Origin: Laspinema palackyanum D2c
GTDB taxonomy: Bacteria; Cyanobacteriota; Cyanobacteriia; Cyanobacteriales; Laspinemataceae
Length of the DNA: 64,000 nucleotides
Reading direction: 5' to 3'
Assembly: GCF_025370875.1 (NCBI RefSeq)
Contig: NZ_JAMXFD010000015.1
Location: 62,001 to 126,000 of the forward strand
The first letter of the stretch is position 1; each line of letters begins with the position of its first letter. Below the pieces are notes generated by a model that made no database searches, had not been told where the DNA came from, and saw only the letters and a list, made by a program, of their open reading frames with translations. This document shows, piece by piece, positions 55,142 through 63,641 of this stretch. Position numbers and translations under genes: made by a program.

Positions 55142-57310
55142 TTACAGCGGCGAAGATCCCTCGGGAAACCACCGCCAAATTTTAATCGTTTTATCTTGAC
55201 TCCCACTGATTAAAGTCTGTCCATCAGGACTAAATGCTAGGGAATTCACCGTGTCAGAATGTCCGAGGGTTTGCAAGGTATTTCCGGTGCTTAAATCCCA
55301 AATTCTAATGGTATGATCGCGACCTCCACTGGCCAAAGTTTTACCATCGGGGGCGATCGCCACTGCTTGGATCGTATCAGAATGACCTTTGAGGGTCTGC
55401 TGCAATTGGCGATCGCGCCACCGCCAAATTTTAATCACATCCTCTGAACCCCCACTCGCCAAAATTTCCCCATCGGAACTGATAGCTAAACTATACACTT
55501 CTACATCCTGACTAAACCAAGCTTGCGCCGGACTCAACCAACCCGAAGGTCCGACCAGGGTCTGACTCAGTTGTTCCTGTTCAGGGTCCCAAATTTTAAT
55601 CGTGCCATCCATACTGCTACTAATAATTGAGCCATCTTGGGGATGAAAAATCACCGCCTGAACCGCCCAAACATGACCTCGCAAAGTCGCAATAATTTTT
55701 TCTCGCTCAATATCCCACACCTTAATCGTACTATCAACATTGTGACCACTGGCGATGTACTTGCCATCGGGATTAAAGGCGATATTCCAAATTGCTAAAG
55801 CAACCCAATCATTCCCTCGCAGAGTCGTTTGCAATTCGACCTTATTCTGTTCCTCGTCCACCTCCCAAAGTTTAATAGTCCCATCGGGAAAGAAACTCGC
55901 ACTCGCCAGAATTCCATCCGGACTAAACTGCACAGAAGTCACCGTTCCTGTATGTCCTTTCAAAGTTTTTTTGAACTCCCCCTTTTCCAAATCCCAGAGT
56001 TTTATCGTTTGGTCAAAACTGCCACTGGCAATCATCCTGCCATCAGGACTAACCGCCACTGATTTCACCCCGGAGGAATGTCCCGTGAGGGTTGCCACTT
56101 CTTGCCAAATCCCCTGTTTTATGGCAACTTTTATGGCAACGGATGGAGAAAATACAGGAATTGTCATGGGCATTTTAATGGGACGTGGCGGCCAAATTAG
56201 CGGAGTTTGGGCTGGATTCTGACAAAGAATCGGCAACCAACTCACCCCCGGGTATTGCTTTTCCCAGCATTCTAAACTATCTTTGGCCTCTTTCATTGCG
56301 ACATACAAAGACTTGCCTTGAGAAAACTCCTGAAGAAACTTTTTAATAAACGCCACGGCATAATCCCCGGGAACAGGTTCCCGCATCACAATCACTTGGG
56401 GAATATTTAAGTCAGCCAACTCTTTCGCCAAACCTAATCCATCACAGGAATTAAAAATGGCCAATTGCAGCCCGCGAGTTAGAGCTTTTCGTAGGGATAT
56501 TTTTAACTCAGAAATGGTTAATCCATAGTCATCAGTAATAAAAAAATTACCAATTTCTCCCTCACTGTAACTATGTCCTGAAAAAAAGAGAATATCCCAT
56601 CCCCTATCATCTTGTAGAGCATCATATAATTGAGCCGGTTCATGGGGATTGGGGAAGCAAGTTTCAGCATGGAGCAATCTCTCCAGTTCTTTTTTTTCTT
56701 CTTCTGGATTAATATCTTTGGCTGTACTGAGAATGGCTAAAATTCTCACTTTTTCACGGGCGATCGCATCCGGTGCCAAGTTGATGCGACTATATTCTGG
56801 CGGCACTAAAGCAATTTCCAACTGAGCATATCCTTCAAAAATATCCCATTCATTCCAAGGAAGTTTTTTCAACCAAAGGTTACTGGTTTGAATAAAAACC
56901 CGAATCTCTTCAGGTTTATGGGGGAGATGCCTTAAAAAAGTTTCCCGTATCTTTTGAAATTCTCGGCATTCTGAGGTGAGCCACTGTTTAAATGCTTGTT
57001 GCAACTTTTCCTTAGATTCTTTCCAATTCTTGATATTTTCTTCTGCTGGAGTAAGAGTCTTTTGGGCTATCGCTGGGGAAGCTTTAATTCTGCTATTGCC
57101 GATTTCTCTCTTTTTAAAATGGCACTGCCAGCTTTGGTAAGCATCAGAAATGTCGTTGGATTGAGGCAACTTTCCTATGACTTCGCACAGAGGCAACTTT
57201 CCTATGACTTCGCACAGAGGATTGCCTCCTTCTTCACGAATGGCGAGTCCCATCAAAAAGCCAGTATTAAAATCTCCGTTACCTATTGTAAAAATAGCGA
57301 TTTTAGTCAT
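55142..57310 (-). CDS. CHAT caspase-like protease fused to a 7-repeat WD40 propeller
   Basis: The 722-residue protein has an N-terminal segment (1-130) with a 9-residue tandem duplication near residue 32. The CHAT domain (about 130-375) has the catalytic pair His246 (ILFFSGHSYSEG) and Cys289 (AIFNSCDGLGLA), so it looks active. A linker (375-405) leads to seven WD40 blades (about 405-722), for example VSPDGRMIASGSFDQTIKLW. CHAT proteases cleave proteins and in conflict systems act as effectors. WD40 propellers sense ligands or scaffold. It is the last gene of the operon, 22 bp after the NACHT gene. Confidence 0.9.
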   Translation of the reverse strand: MTKIAIFTIGNGDFNTGFLMGLAIREEGGNPLCEVIGKLPLCEVIGKLPQSNDISDAYQSWQCHFKKREIGNSRIKASPAIAQKTLTPAEENIKNWKESKEKLQQAFKQWLTSECREFQKIRETFLRHLPHKPEEIRVFIQTSNLWLKKLPWNEWDIFEGYAQLEIALVPPEYSRINLAPDAIAREKVRILAILSTAKDINPEEEKKELERLLHAETCFPNPHEPAQLYDALQDDRGWDILFFSGHSYSEGEIGNFFITDDYGLTISELKISLRKALTRGLQLAIFNSCDGLGLAKELADLNIPQVIVMREPVPGDYAVAFIKKFLQEFSQGKSLYVAMKEAKDSLECWEKQYPGVSWLPILCQNPAQTPLIWPPRPIKMPMTIPVFSPSVAIKVAIKQGIWQEVATLTGHSSGVKSVAVSPDGRMIASGSFDQTIKLWDLEKGEFKKTLKGHTGTVTSVQFSPDGILASASFFPDGTIKLWEVDEEQNKVELQTTLRGNDWVALAIWNIAFNPDGKYIASGHNVDSTIKVWDIEREKIIATLRGHVWAVQAVIFHPQDGSIISSSMDGTIKIWDPEQEQLSQTLVGPSGWLSPAQAWFSQDVEVYSLAISSDGEILASGGSEDVIKIWRWRDRQLQQTLKGHSDTIQAVAIAPDGKTLASGGRDHTIRIWDLSTGNTLQTLGHSDTVNSLAFSPDGQTLISGSQDKTIKIWRWFPEGSSPL
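57164..57217 (-). repeat. 27-bp tandem duplication in the CHAT-WD40 gene
   Basis: Two identical 27-base units (57164-57190 and 57191-57217) encode PLCEVIGKL twice. The duplication is in frame. It may be recent or a contraction/expansion site. Confidence 0.9.
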
Positions 57311-57332
57311 AGTAATGATTAATTTTTAAACA

Positions 57333-60164
57333 CTATAATTTGGGTTTATATTTTGTCGTAAAATGTTCTAACAAAAGCCGATGAATAAACAGATAACCGC
57401 CTCCCACTCTTTGTAAAAAGATGAGTTTTCTGGCATAATCAAGAAAACGGGTATAATTCCAAGGAATCAACCCATTCCAATACAATAACACCCGCATCGT
57501 CAAATGTTGAATGCAGGCAGTCCCCGCTTGGTTCAGTCCATAAAATAATCCGACGAGGATTCCTGAAAGGATAGCACGAACCGTAAATTCCTGCATCCAA
57601 TCTGTCCCCAATCTCGCCGATGCAGATGCGGGTCCAATAATCAGGGTGAGGATTTGTTCGCTCATCAATCCGGCGGTGAGCCCCAACACTGCTGCTGCGA
57701 TCGCCGCTAAAATTGCTGCATTTTTCAAAGACTGCCAAATCCCTTGATTGGAAAATTGTTTGCGGTCCAAATCCCCCCCTTTCAGTTCATAAACCAGCAC
57801 AATTAAAGGCGCAACAATTACAAACCCAATCATCCTAGAAACCATCCAAGTCATGACCCCTAAACCTAGCCCCAGGGTTAAAGCTTTTTTGACTGCATCC
57901 CAGGACCAATTCAGAGTTTCTACAGGTTGAATCTTTTTCTCTCGTCCCACCGTCAGGGTCGCCCAAATTCCAAAGGGTAACCCAAAAATTACCACAAAGA
58001 TTAAACTAATCAGCATTCCCCAAAATGGCTCAAAGAAAAAACCCACCGTCAACCAGAGAAGCATCCCAACAATCGTCCCGCCAATCAGTCCAAATAGGAG
58101 TCCTACCCCCCAGGGAATCTGTTTTTGAAGGCGAGACTCTAACCATTTGGGTTGCAAGCGGTCCAGAAAAAATAGGGTTTGGGATTCCTGGTGCATCAAC
58201 TGTGCCAACCAACTCAACCAGTGCATCATTGCTTCTTTATGATACGGTCCTTTCTCCGGGAAGTGACGATACCACATCTGGTTAATATACGCATCAAATA
58301 ACCAGCGACGACGAGCTTCTAAAGAGCCTGATTTTGCCCCATTCTCAGCATAATTTCCCTGATAAACCACACCGATAATATTCAACATCAAGGGGCTTTT
58401 TGCCAATTCTACTAACAGAGGATCGGATTGGAATGCTGCAATATCTATCCCCTGTCCCTCCCTTAAATAAGCTAGATATTCAGAGATTTGCTCTAAACTT
58501 AAAGGCTGTAAATAAATTCCTGCTTTAAAATTTAATTGAAACTGAATTGCCTCATAATCTTCTCGGCGACTGGTGAGAACAATTTCTGTCAGTGGATATT
58601 GCTTGATAAAGGCATTTAAAGCGGTTAAACAGACCTTTCGCATCTCTGATTTGACTTCATCTAAACCATCCAGTAGTAATAAAAAGCGCCCTTTGTCAAG
58701 GCTAGATTTGAGCCAACTGGGGGAGACTTCATAATTGGCCGTTCCTTCCTCTATAATCCAGTCCTGAATTGGCAGCATTTTCAGTCCCCATGAGGACAGA
58801 GTGAACACCAGGGGAATCGGTTGAGTATAGTCTCTTTCTCCTCGGGCGATCGCATCCCGAGCTAATTCCAACAACCTCACGGTTTTTCCAGAACCCGGTT
58901 CTCCCAAAATCAGCAGAGTTTTCGGGGTTTTGAGGCGGTCAAAATACTGAATCAGTCGAGTATTTTTCGGGAGAATTAGCTCCGTTTGGTCTGAGTTTTC
59001 CAGGGGTATTTCCAGCGATTTCACAAGGGGATACTGTTCTAGTCCCAGGTTCAGGAAAAGTTGCCGTTGCAAAGAGTTTTCTAAAACTCCTTGAATCCAG
59101 TATTCTTTAACTTTTTGGAGTACCGTTTTCCGGATGTGATATTCATGGAGGGTTTGAGGCGTATCAATCGGCGGTTTTCCCAGGATTCCTCGCCAATTTA
59201 GGGAGGGTTTGAGGGGATGGTGACAGAGGATTGGTAATCCCATAATCCCAGGAAATTGTTTGTCAAAAAATTCTAAACTTTCTCGACCCTCTCGCACCGC
59301 TGGATATAAGCATTTACCTTTGGCAAAAGCGGTTAAAAATGCCCGCAAAAACCTAACGGATACCTGTTCCAAAACTGCCTGTCTGAAAATTACGAGAATC
59401 GGGGGATTGAGTAAGTTTGCCAGCAATTCCGCTAAATCTAATCCATCATTGCAAATCGCGAGTTTCAACCCGCGATCACAGGCAATTTCTAAAGATTTTT
59501 TGAACTCCGGAATATTCAAGTTTTGAATCAAGTTATGATTCCCAATAAACAATATATCCCAACCCGTTGCATCCTGGAGTTGGAGATATAGTTGCTGGGG
59601 TTGAGAGGATTTTAAAATCAGATGTTCCGCATCGGGTAAGGATTTGAGAGATCCGAGGGTAGACAAAGTTTCTGAGAGAGGGCGATCGCCTACCACAGCT
59701 AAAATCCTCACCCGACTTCTAACCGGCGTATCATCAAAATCCGGCAGGGGACTATACTCGGTTAAAGTGAGGGCAAATTCTGCCTGGGGATAGTGCTCGC
59801 GAAAGATATCCCACTCCTGCCAAGGCAGTTGTCGAAGCAGGCGATCGCCAGATTGAATCAACAGACGAATTTCTGGCGGGCGATCGGTTAATTCTAGCAG
59901 TATGGTTTCCCGCAATTTTTGAACATCACCGCCACCCTTTAACCAGTCCTGAAAGCAACGGATGAGTGCTTGATAACTCTGCGCCAACAGAAGGCGATCG
60001 GCCTTTTTTAAATATAAACTCTCCCAAGTCCGATAAATCCCTGGAAGTCCTGGATTGGGGGGAAGATTAACAAGGATTACCGTTTCCTGCGAGAAAGCAA
60101 TCCGAACCGTAAAGCCCGTTTCAAAGCTGCCTGATTCAAATCTAAATCGGATTGAATTTACCAT
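57333..60164 (-). CDS. CHAT-like/NACHT STAND NTPase with multi-span C-terminus
   Basis: ATG 60164 has GGGGGAG nine bases upstream and is preferred to a GTG six codons earlier, giving 943 residues. Residues 1-340 are paralogous to the CHAT region of the next gene. His210 (LFIGNHNLIQ) is kept, but the N-S-C-D-G box is reduced to N-D-G (CNDGLDLAEL), so the Cys is missing from its normal place. NACHT follows, with Walker A LLILGEPGSGKT (Lys427), Walker B FLLLLDGLDEVK (Asp499) and IVLTSRREDYEA. From about 660 there are roughly eight membrane spans and a final soluble tail. It is probably a membrane-anchored sensor or switch NTPase. Confidence 0.88.
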   Translation of the reverse strand: MVNSIRFRFESGSFETGFTVRIAFSQETVILVNLPPNPGLPGIYRTWESLYLKKADRLLLAQSYQALIRCFQDWLKGGGDVQKLRETILLELTDRPPEIRLLIQSGDRLLRQLPWQEWDIFREHYPQAEFALTLTEYSPLPDFDDTPVRSRVRILAVVGDRPLSETLSTLGSLKSLPDAEHLILKSSQPQQLYLQLQDATGWDILFIGNHNLIQNLNIPEFKKSLEIACDRGLKLAICNDGLDLAELLANLLNPPILVIFRQAVLEQVSVRFLRAFLTAFAKGKCLYPAVREGRESLEFFDKQFPGIMGLPILCHHPLKPSLNWRGILGKPPIDTPQTLHEYHIRKTVLQKVKEYWIQGVLENSLQRQLFLNLGLEQYPLVKSLEIPLENSDQTELILPKNTRLIQYFDRLKTPKTLLILGEPGSGKTVRLLELARDAIARGERDYTQPIPLVFTLSSWGLKMLPIQDWIIEEGTANYEVSPSWLKSSLDKGRFLLLLDGLDEVKSEMRKVCLTALNAFIKQYPLTEIVLTSRREDYEAIQFQLNFKAGIYLQPLSLEQISEYLAYLREGQGIDIAAFQSDPLLVELAKSPLMLNIIGVVYQGNYAENGAKSGSLEARRRWLFDAYINQMWYRHFPEKGPYHKEAMMHWLSWLAQLMHQESQTLFFLDRLQPKWLESRLQKQIPWGVGLLFGLIGGTIVGMLLWLTVGFFFEPFWGMLISLIFVVIFGLPFGIWATLTVGREKKIQPVETLNWSWDAVKKALTLGLGLGVMTWMVSRMIGFVIVAPLIVLVYELKGGDLDRKQFSNQGIWQSLKNAAILAAIAAAVLGLTAGLMSEQILTLIIGPASASARLGTDWMQEFTVRAILSGILVGLFYGLNQAGTACIQHLTMRVLLYWNGLIPWNYTRFLDYARKLIFLQRVGGGYLFIHRLLLEHFTTKYKPKL

Positions 60165-60204
60165 TGCTTTTTCTCCCCCCACTTGAAATTAAATTCAGAA
60201 AACT

Positions 60205-61293
60205 CTAAATAATAAAACTTTCTGTTGCACTCAATTCTCCCAATTCAAGCTTAATCACAAACCCTTCCCCCGGTTCCCCACTCAAAGGTTGTTCAATGCA
60301 GTTGTTACCCCGTCCTGCGGTTACTTCCTCCAAAATATCTCCCTGCTCATCCAAAACCATCAATTTGAGTTCTTCTGGCAAATCCGTTGACTCTTGAATC
60401 GGAAAAACCCGCACTAAAATCTCAATTTCCTCCTCAGTTTCCTGGGAAAGCTTCACCAATAGTGCTAAAGACGCCGTTCCCAAAACAAGCGATTTTCCCT
60501 GTTGAATCGGCGGCAAATCCGGTCCCGGTTCGATATCTTTAGCGTAACTCGCTAAATCCGAACGAAACGCAGGCGATCGCATTCCAAACAGTTCATCAAT
60601 CGTCTGCCATCCCGCATCAATCGCTTGATTCAACTGATTTTCCAGCCACGCACTCAAATTAACCGGGTCCGGTTGTGCGCTCACAGGTTCTAACTCTACG
60701 TCTAAAACCGTTACTCCTAACTGTTCCGAGAGTTCTCCCGTTTCAAACAGTTCCCGAACTCGTTCAAATCCGGCTAAATAGCCATTAAACACTAACCGGA
60801 TGCTGCCTTTTTCAATTTTATCGAATGTCATTGAAGCATTCCCGGGAATTTCTTGAAGGAGGTTTTGAATCTTTTCTAGCTGTTCTGGTGTAATTTCCGG
60901 TAGGTCAATGGATAGTCTCCATTTCACCCATTTCTCTGTAGGCGGCGGCGGAAAGTTGCGTTTATATCCTAAATCTTCCAACACTCGGGGAATTATTTCC
61001 CAAGTGATTGAGATTTCTTTCCCCGTTTTTTGCTGAACCAGAGTTTCGATGTATCGATAAACCGTTCGTGTTAGGGTAACGCGCAGACTCCCCTCAGTAA
61101 CATCAACGAGCTTCGACAGTTGAACTGGGGAATAATAATAAAGTAATCCATATAATTTTTCTAGCTCTTTTGAGGTTAGAAATTTGGGCTTATCAAAGTT
61201 CCAAAAAAATGTTTTAGCATCTCTTAAATCTTGCGACAGCTTTTCCAAGTCCCATTCTTTGGCAGCTTTACTGGCAATTTGTTTGATATCCAT
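60205..61293 (-). CDS. Helix-turn-helix-like/DUF1822 protein, first gene of the CHAT/NACHT operon
   Basis: The 362-residue protein has an N-terminal helical domain (about 1-125) with LTSKELEKLYGLLYYYSPVQ and TEGSLRVTLTRTVYRYIETL. It resembles the small HTH-type adaptor domains found with CHAT/NACHT proteins in cyanobacteria. A middle domain with EEIPG-like strands (130-215) follows. The C-terminal half (about 225-362) shows the DUF1822 signature, including LENQLNQAIDAGWQTIDELF and GEPGEGFVIKLELGELSATE. DUF1822 has no known activity. It is transcribed with the NACHT gene 40 bp downstream. A regulator or partner role is inferred. Confidence 0.8.
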   Translation of the reverse strand: MDIKQIASKAAKEWDLEKLSQDLRDAKTFFWNFDKPKFLTSKELEKLYGLLYYYSPVQLSKLVDVTEGSLRVTLTRTVYRYIETLVQQKTGKEISITWEIIPRVLEDLGYKRNFPPPPTEKWVKWRLSIDLPEITPEQLEKIQNLLQEIPGNASMTFDKIEKGSIRLVFNGYLAGFERVRELFETGELSEQLGVTVLDVELEPVSAQPDPVNLSAWLENQLNQAIDAGWQTIDELFGMRSPAFRSDLASYAKDIEPGPDLPPIQQGKSLVLGTASLALLVKLSQETEEEIEILVRVFPIQESTDLPEELKLMVLDEQGDILEEVTAGRGNNCIEQPLSGEPGEGFVIKLELGELSATESFII

Positions 61294-61555
61294 AAATTTT
61301 CCACATTCAAAAAAACTACAATCACAGAAATAATTGATTGCTAACGCCTGTTAGTTGTTTTTCTTCAATATACTGATTACCCTAGGCAAAACCAGGCAGA
61401 GGACATGACTTTATCTAGCTGATGCTTGCCAAGCATATAAACAATATATTGATAACGCTAGATTAGCTATCTGTTAGCGGCGAGCCTCCTGTGCTTTGGG
61501 TTAGCTTAAAGGCAATTCAAAAGAAGTCAAAGTGAAGACAGCAGGAGTTGACATC
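61294..61555. other. Short divergent region upstream of the operon
   Basis: About 260 bp including a TGCTTGCCAAGCA-type inverted repeat near 61421-61433, which could be an operator for either the minus-strand operon or the plus-strand ORF at 61556. No gene seen. Confidence 0.4.
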
Positions 61556-61759
61556 ATGCCTAGCAAATTAGAAATCCTCGTGAATATTGCAATTACCACC
61601 CTGATTATGACGGCTTCTAATTTTAGCACGATTGGGAACCACATCCAATCCATCGCCAACTCTTTTGATGGAGGGGGAATCATGGAGATGGAGCAGCGCC
61701 AAACCAATTGCGACCCTCAACCTGACCCGAATTTCGTCCGGAACGGAATGACTCCCTAA
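61556..61759 (+). CDS. Small protein with hydrophobic N-terminus, divergent from the operon
   Basis: The ATG at 61556 has AGGAG eight bases upstream. A GTG eight codons earlier is an alternative start. The 67-residue peptide has a hydrophobic N-terminal half (ILVNIAITTLIMTASNF) and a polar, Cys-poor tail with DPQPDPNFVRNG. It could be a membrane peptide or a secreted peptide. I do not recognise a family. Its position inside the conflict island makes it a candidate small toxin or sensor, but that is speculation. Confidence 0.4.
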   Translation: MPSKLEILVNIAITTLIMTASNFSTIGNHIQSIANSFDGGGIMEMEQRQTNCDPQPDPNFVRNGMTP

Positions 61760-61784
61760 CCCAGGACCCTATGAAATAGAGGCC

Positions 61785-61848
61785 AGAGAAACTGGGTTCC
61801 TTAGCTCCAGGACTGAGATTGAGCTCAGAAACCCAGTTTTTTGCTCTA
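61785..61848 (-). repeat. AGAAACC-type dispersed repeat, copy 11, overlapping the kinase stop
   Basis: AGAAACTGGGTTCC, a 32-base spacer and TCAGAAACCCAGTTTTTTGC. The half-sites pair as AACTGGGTT/AACCCAGTT, so here the element doubles as a terminator-like hairpin with a T run on the plus strand. Confidence 0.65.
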
Positions 61849-63579
61849 TTGATTAACAGCCGATGTCCTTGAAGTTTTTGAAATCCAGGTTTCGATTTCG
61901 GGTTTAGGATTGTTCGGTTGAGAGCGCAAACGACAATTTTCTCCGGCATTTTCTGCCGCGACGGCATTTCCCTGCTCCAAGAATAACCGCGCTAAGAGGC
62001 AATAAGCATCGGGGTGTTCTGGATTAAGTTCTATGGCTCTTTCTAAGTTAGTTTGCGCTAGAGAATAGTCCTGTGTTTCCAGATAAGCCCAGCCTAAATT
62101 CTTATGGACAGCCGATTGTATTATATTTTCTGTACTGCGAGGTAAAGCGGCTAACAGGAGTCCAATGGCTTGCTCATAATCTTGGTTTAAAATATACAAT
62201 CGACCCTGGTTATTCATGGCAGCCGAGGCGGGGCGGTCTAGGGGAGAGGATTGGGCTTTCTCGTAATGGGCGATCGCGCAATCTAGGTTACCCTGCTTCT
62301 CACAAGTAGCGGCTAGTCCATACTGAGCACTGGCAAAGTTAGGATCAAACATGAGAGAAGCCCGATAGTACAGTCCAGCTTGGTTAAATGCTTGAGTGTT
62401 ATACTGCTGAGTGCCGATCACATTCATTTTCGCGGCGAGTTCCGGTGACAGGAATTGCAACAGTCCCCTGATTCCAGCCAGCAGGAATAAGATGACAGCA
62501 ATTTTAGCTGTTAGGCGAGAACGAATGAGGCGCTCAATTTGAGTGAGCAGCGGATTTCCACGGATCGTATTATTGGAGAAGGTAGGGGTTGCCCAAATCG
62601 AAACCTGCGGCGCATGAAAATCTCCCCCCAATTGAATCTCATCTAACTGATTTAACAGGATTTCAGGATTGCGAGTGCGCGCAGAAGAAATGGGGTGAAT
62701 TAACTGATTAATCGCCGATGCTAAAGCTGGATTCAAATCCGGACAATCTGCTTGCCAGCCGACTAATTCTCCCGTTTCTGGGTCCTCAAATTCTAGGGGT
62801 GAACAGCCGGTTAGTAAATAAACCATCGTCCGTCCTAATGCAAATAAATCCGATTTAGGAAGGGCTTTTCCTTGTCGTTGCTCTGGGGCGGTATATCCTT
62901 CGGAAATCACCCGGGTGACGGTTTGATGCTCTCGTTTTTCTACTAAACTGGCGCTGACTTTCCGGGCGGTTCCAAAGTCAATTAAGACCAGTTCCCCATG
63001 GGGGCGGCGCATAATATTGGCGGGCTTAATATCTCGATGAAAAAAGCCTTTACTATGAACAAATTTTAAAAGTTCGGCTAATTGACGTAAACTCTCTAAA
63101 GCCTGATGGGTAGAAACTGGGCCATGTTCGGTGACCCACTGCTCTAAATTTATTCCGTCAATTTTCTCCTGGATTAAACAGCGGAGAATAGTACCTGACT
63201 TTAAGGTAACCAGAAAGGGACTATAGGGGTCAACGGTGGGAATTTGGGGATGTTTGAGGGCGGTTAACACCCGCGCTTCTTGCTCAAACAGGCGAATTAA
63301 TGCCCGGTTATCGGTGGGTTTGAGGACTTTTAAAACTTTCAGGGGGTTGCTCCCTTGAGCGTTATCCCCCCAATCCTCGACTTCAAATAGTTCAGTGGCG
63401 GTGGGTTGATTCAGGGGTCTTAAGGGAGAGATGAGGCGATAGCGATCGCCCACAAACAATGGGGTACCACAGCTTTGACAAACTTGCTCAGTTTCGGGGT
63501 TTTGTCGCTGTTGGCATTGGGGATTAATGCAGTAACTTACCCACTCTAGGGAATCGGTTAATTCGTGGTGATCGGTCAT
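61846..63579 (-). CDS. Ser/Thr protein kinase with N-terminal zinc ribbon and TPR tail
   Basis: The 577-residue protein starts with a four-Cys zinc ribbon (CINPQCQQRQ...CQSCG, residues 17-39). The kinase domain (about 45-320) has GVNLEQW-type hinge text (KIDGINLEQWV), HRDIKPANIMRR near 182, DFGTARK near 205, and SEGYTAPEQRQGKALPKSDL as activation/APE segment. A single span (AKIAVILFLLAGIRGLLQFL, about 363-383) is followed by TPR repeats to the end (ASAQYGLAATCEKQGNLDCA and others). It phosphorylates Ser/Thr in proteins. It lies just upstream of the CHAT/NACHT operon. Confidence 0.9.
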   Translation of the reverse strand: MTDHHELTDSLEWVSYCINPQCQQRQNPETEQVCQSCGTPLFVGDRYRLISPLRPLNQPTATELFEVEDWGDNAQGSNPLKVLKVLKPTDNRALIRLFEQEARVLTALKHPQIPTVDPYSPFLVTLKSGTILRCLIQEKIDGINLEQWVTEHGPVSTHQALESLRQLAELLKFVHSKGFFHRDIKPANIMRRPHGELVLIDFGTARKVSASLVEKREHQTVTRVISEGYTAPEQRQGKALPKSDLFALGRTMVYLLTGCSPLEFEDPETGELVGWQADCPDLNPALASAINQLIHPISSARTRNPEILLNQLDEIQLGGDFHAPQVSIWATPTFSNNTIRGNPLLTQIERLIRSRLTAKIAVILFLLAGIRGLLQFLSPELAAKMNVIGTQQYNTQAFNQAGLYYRASLMFDPNFASAQYGLAATCEKQGNLDCAIAHYEKAQSSPLDRPASAAMNNQGRLYILNQDYEQAIGLLLAALPRSTENIIQSAVHKNLGWAYLETQDYSLAQTNLERAIELNPEHPDAYCLLARLFLEQGNAVAAENAGENCRLRSQPNNPKPEIETWISKTSRTSAVNQ

Positions 63580-63641
63580 GATTCACACCCCCTTGGCTTT
63601 CAGTATTTGATGGAGTTAAAATCGGTTAATTTTATCATACT

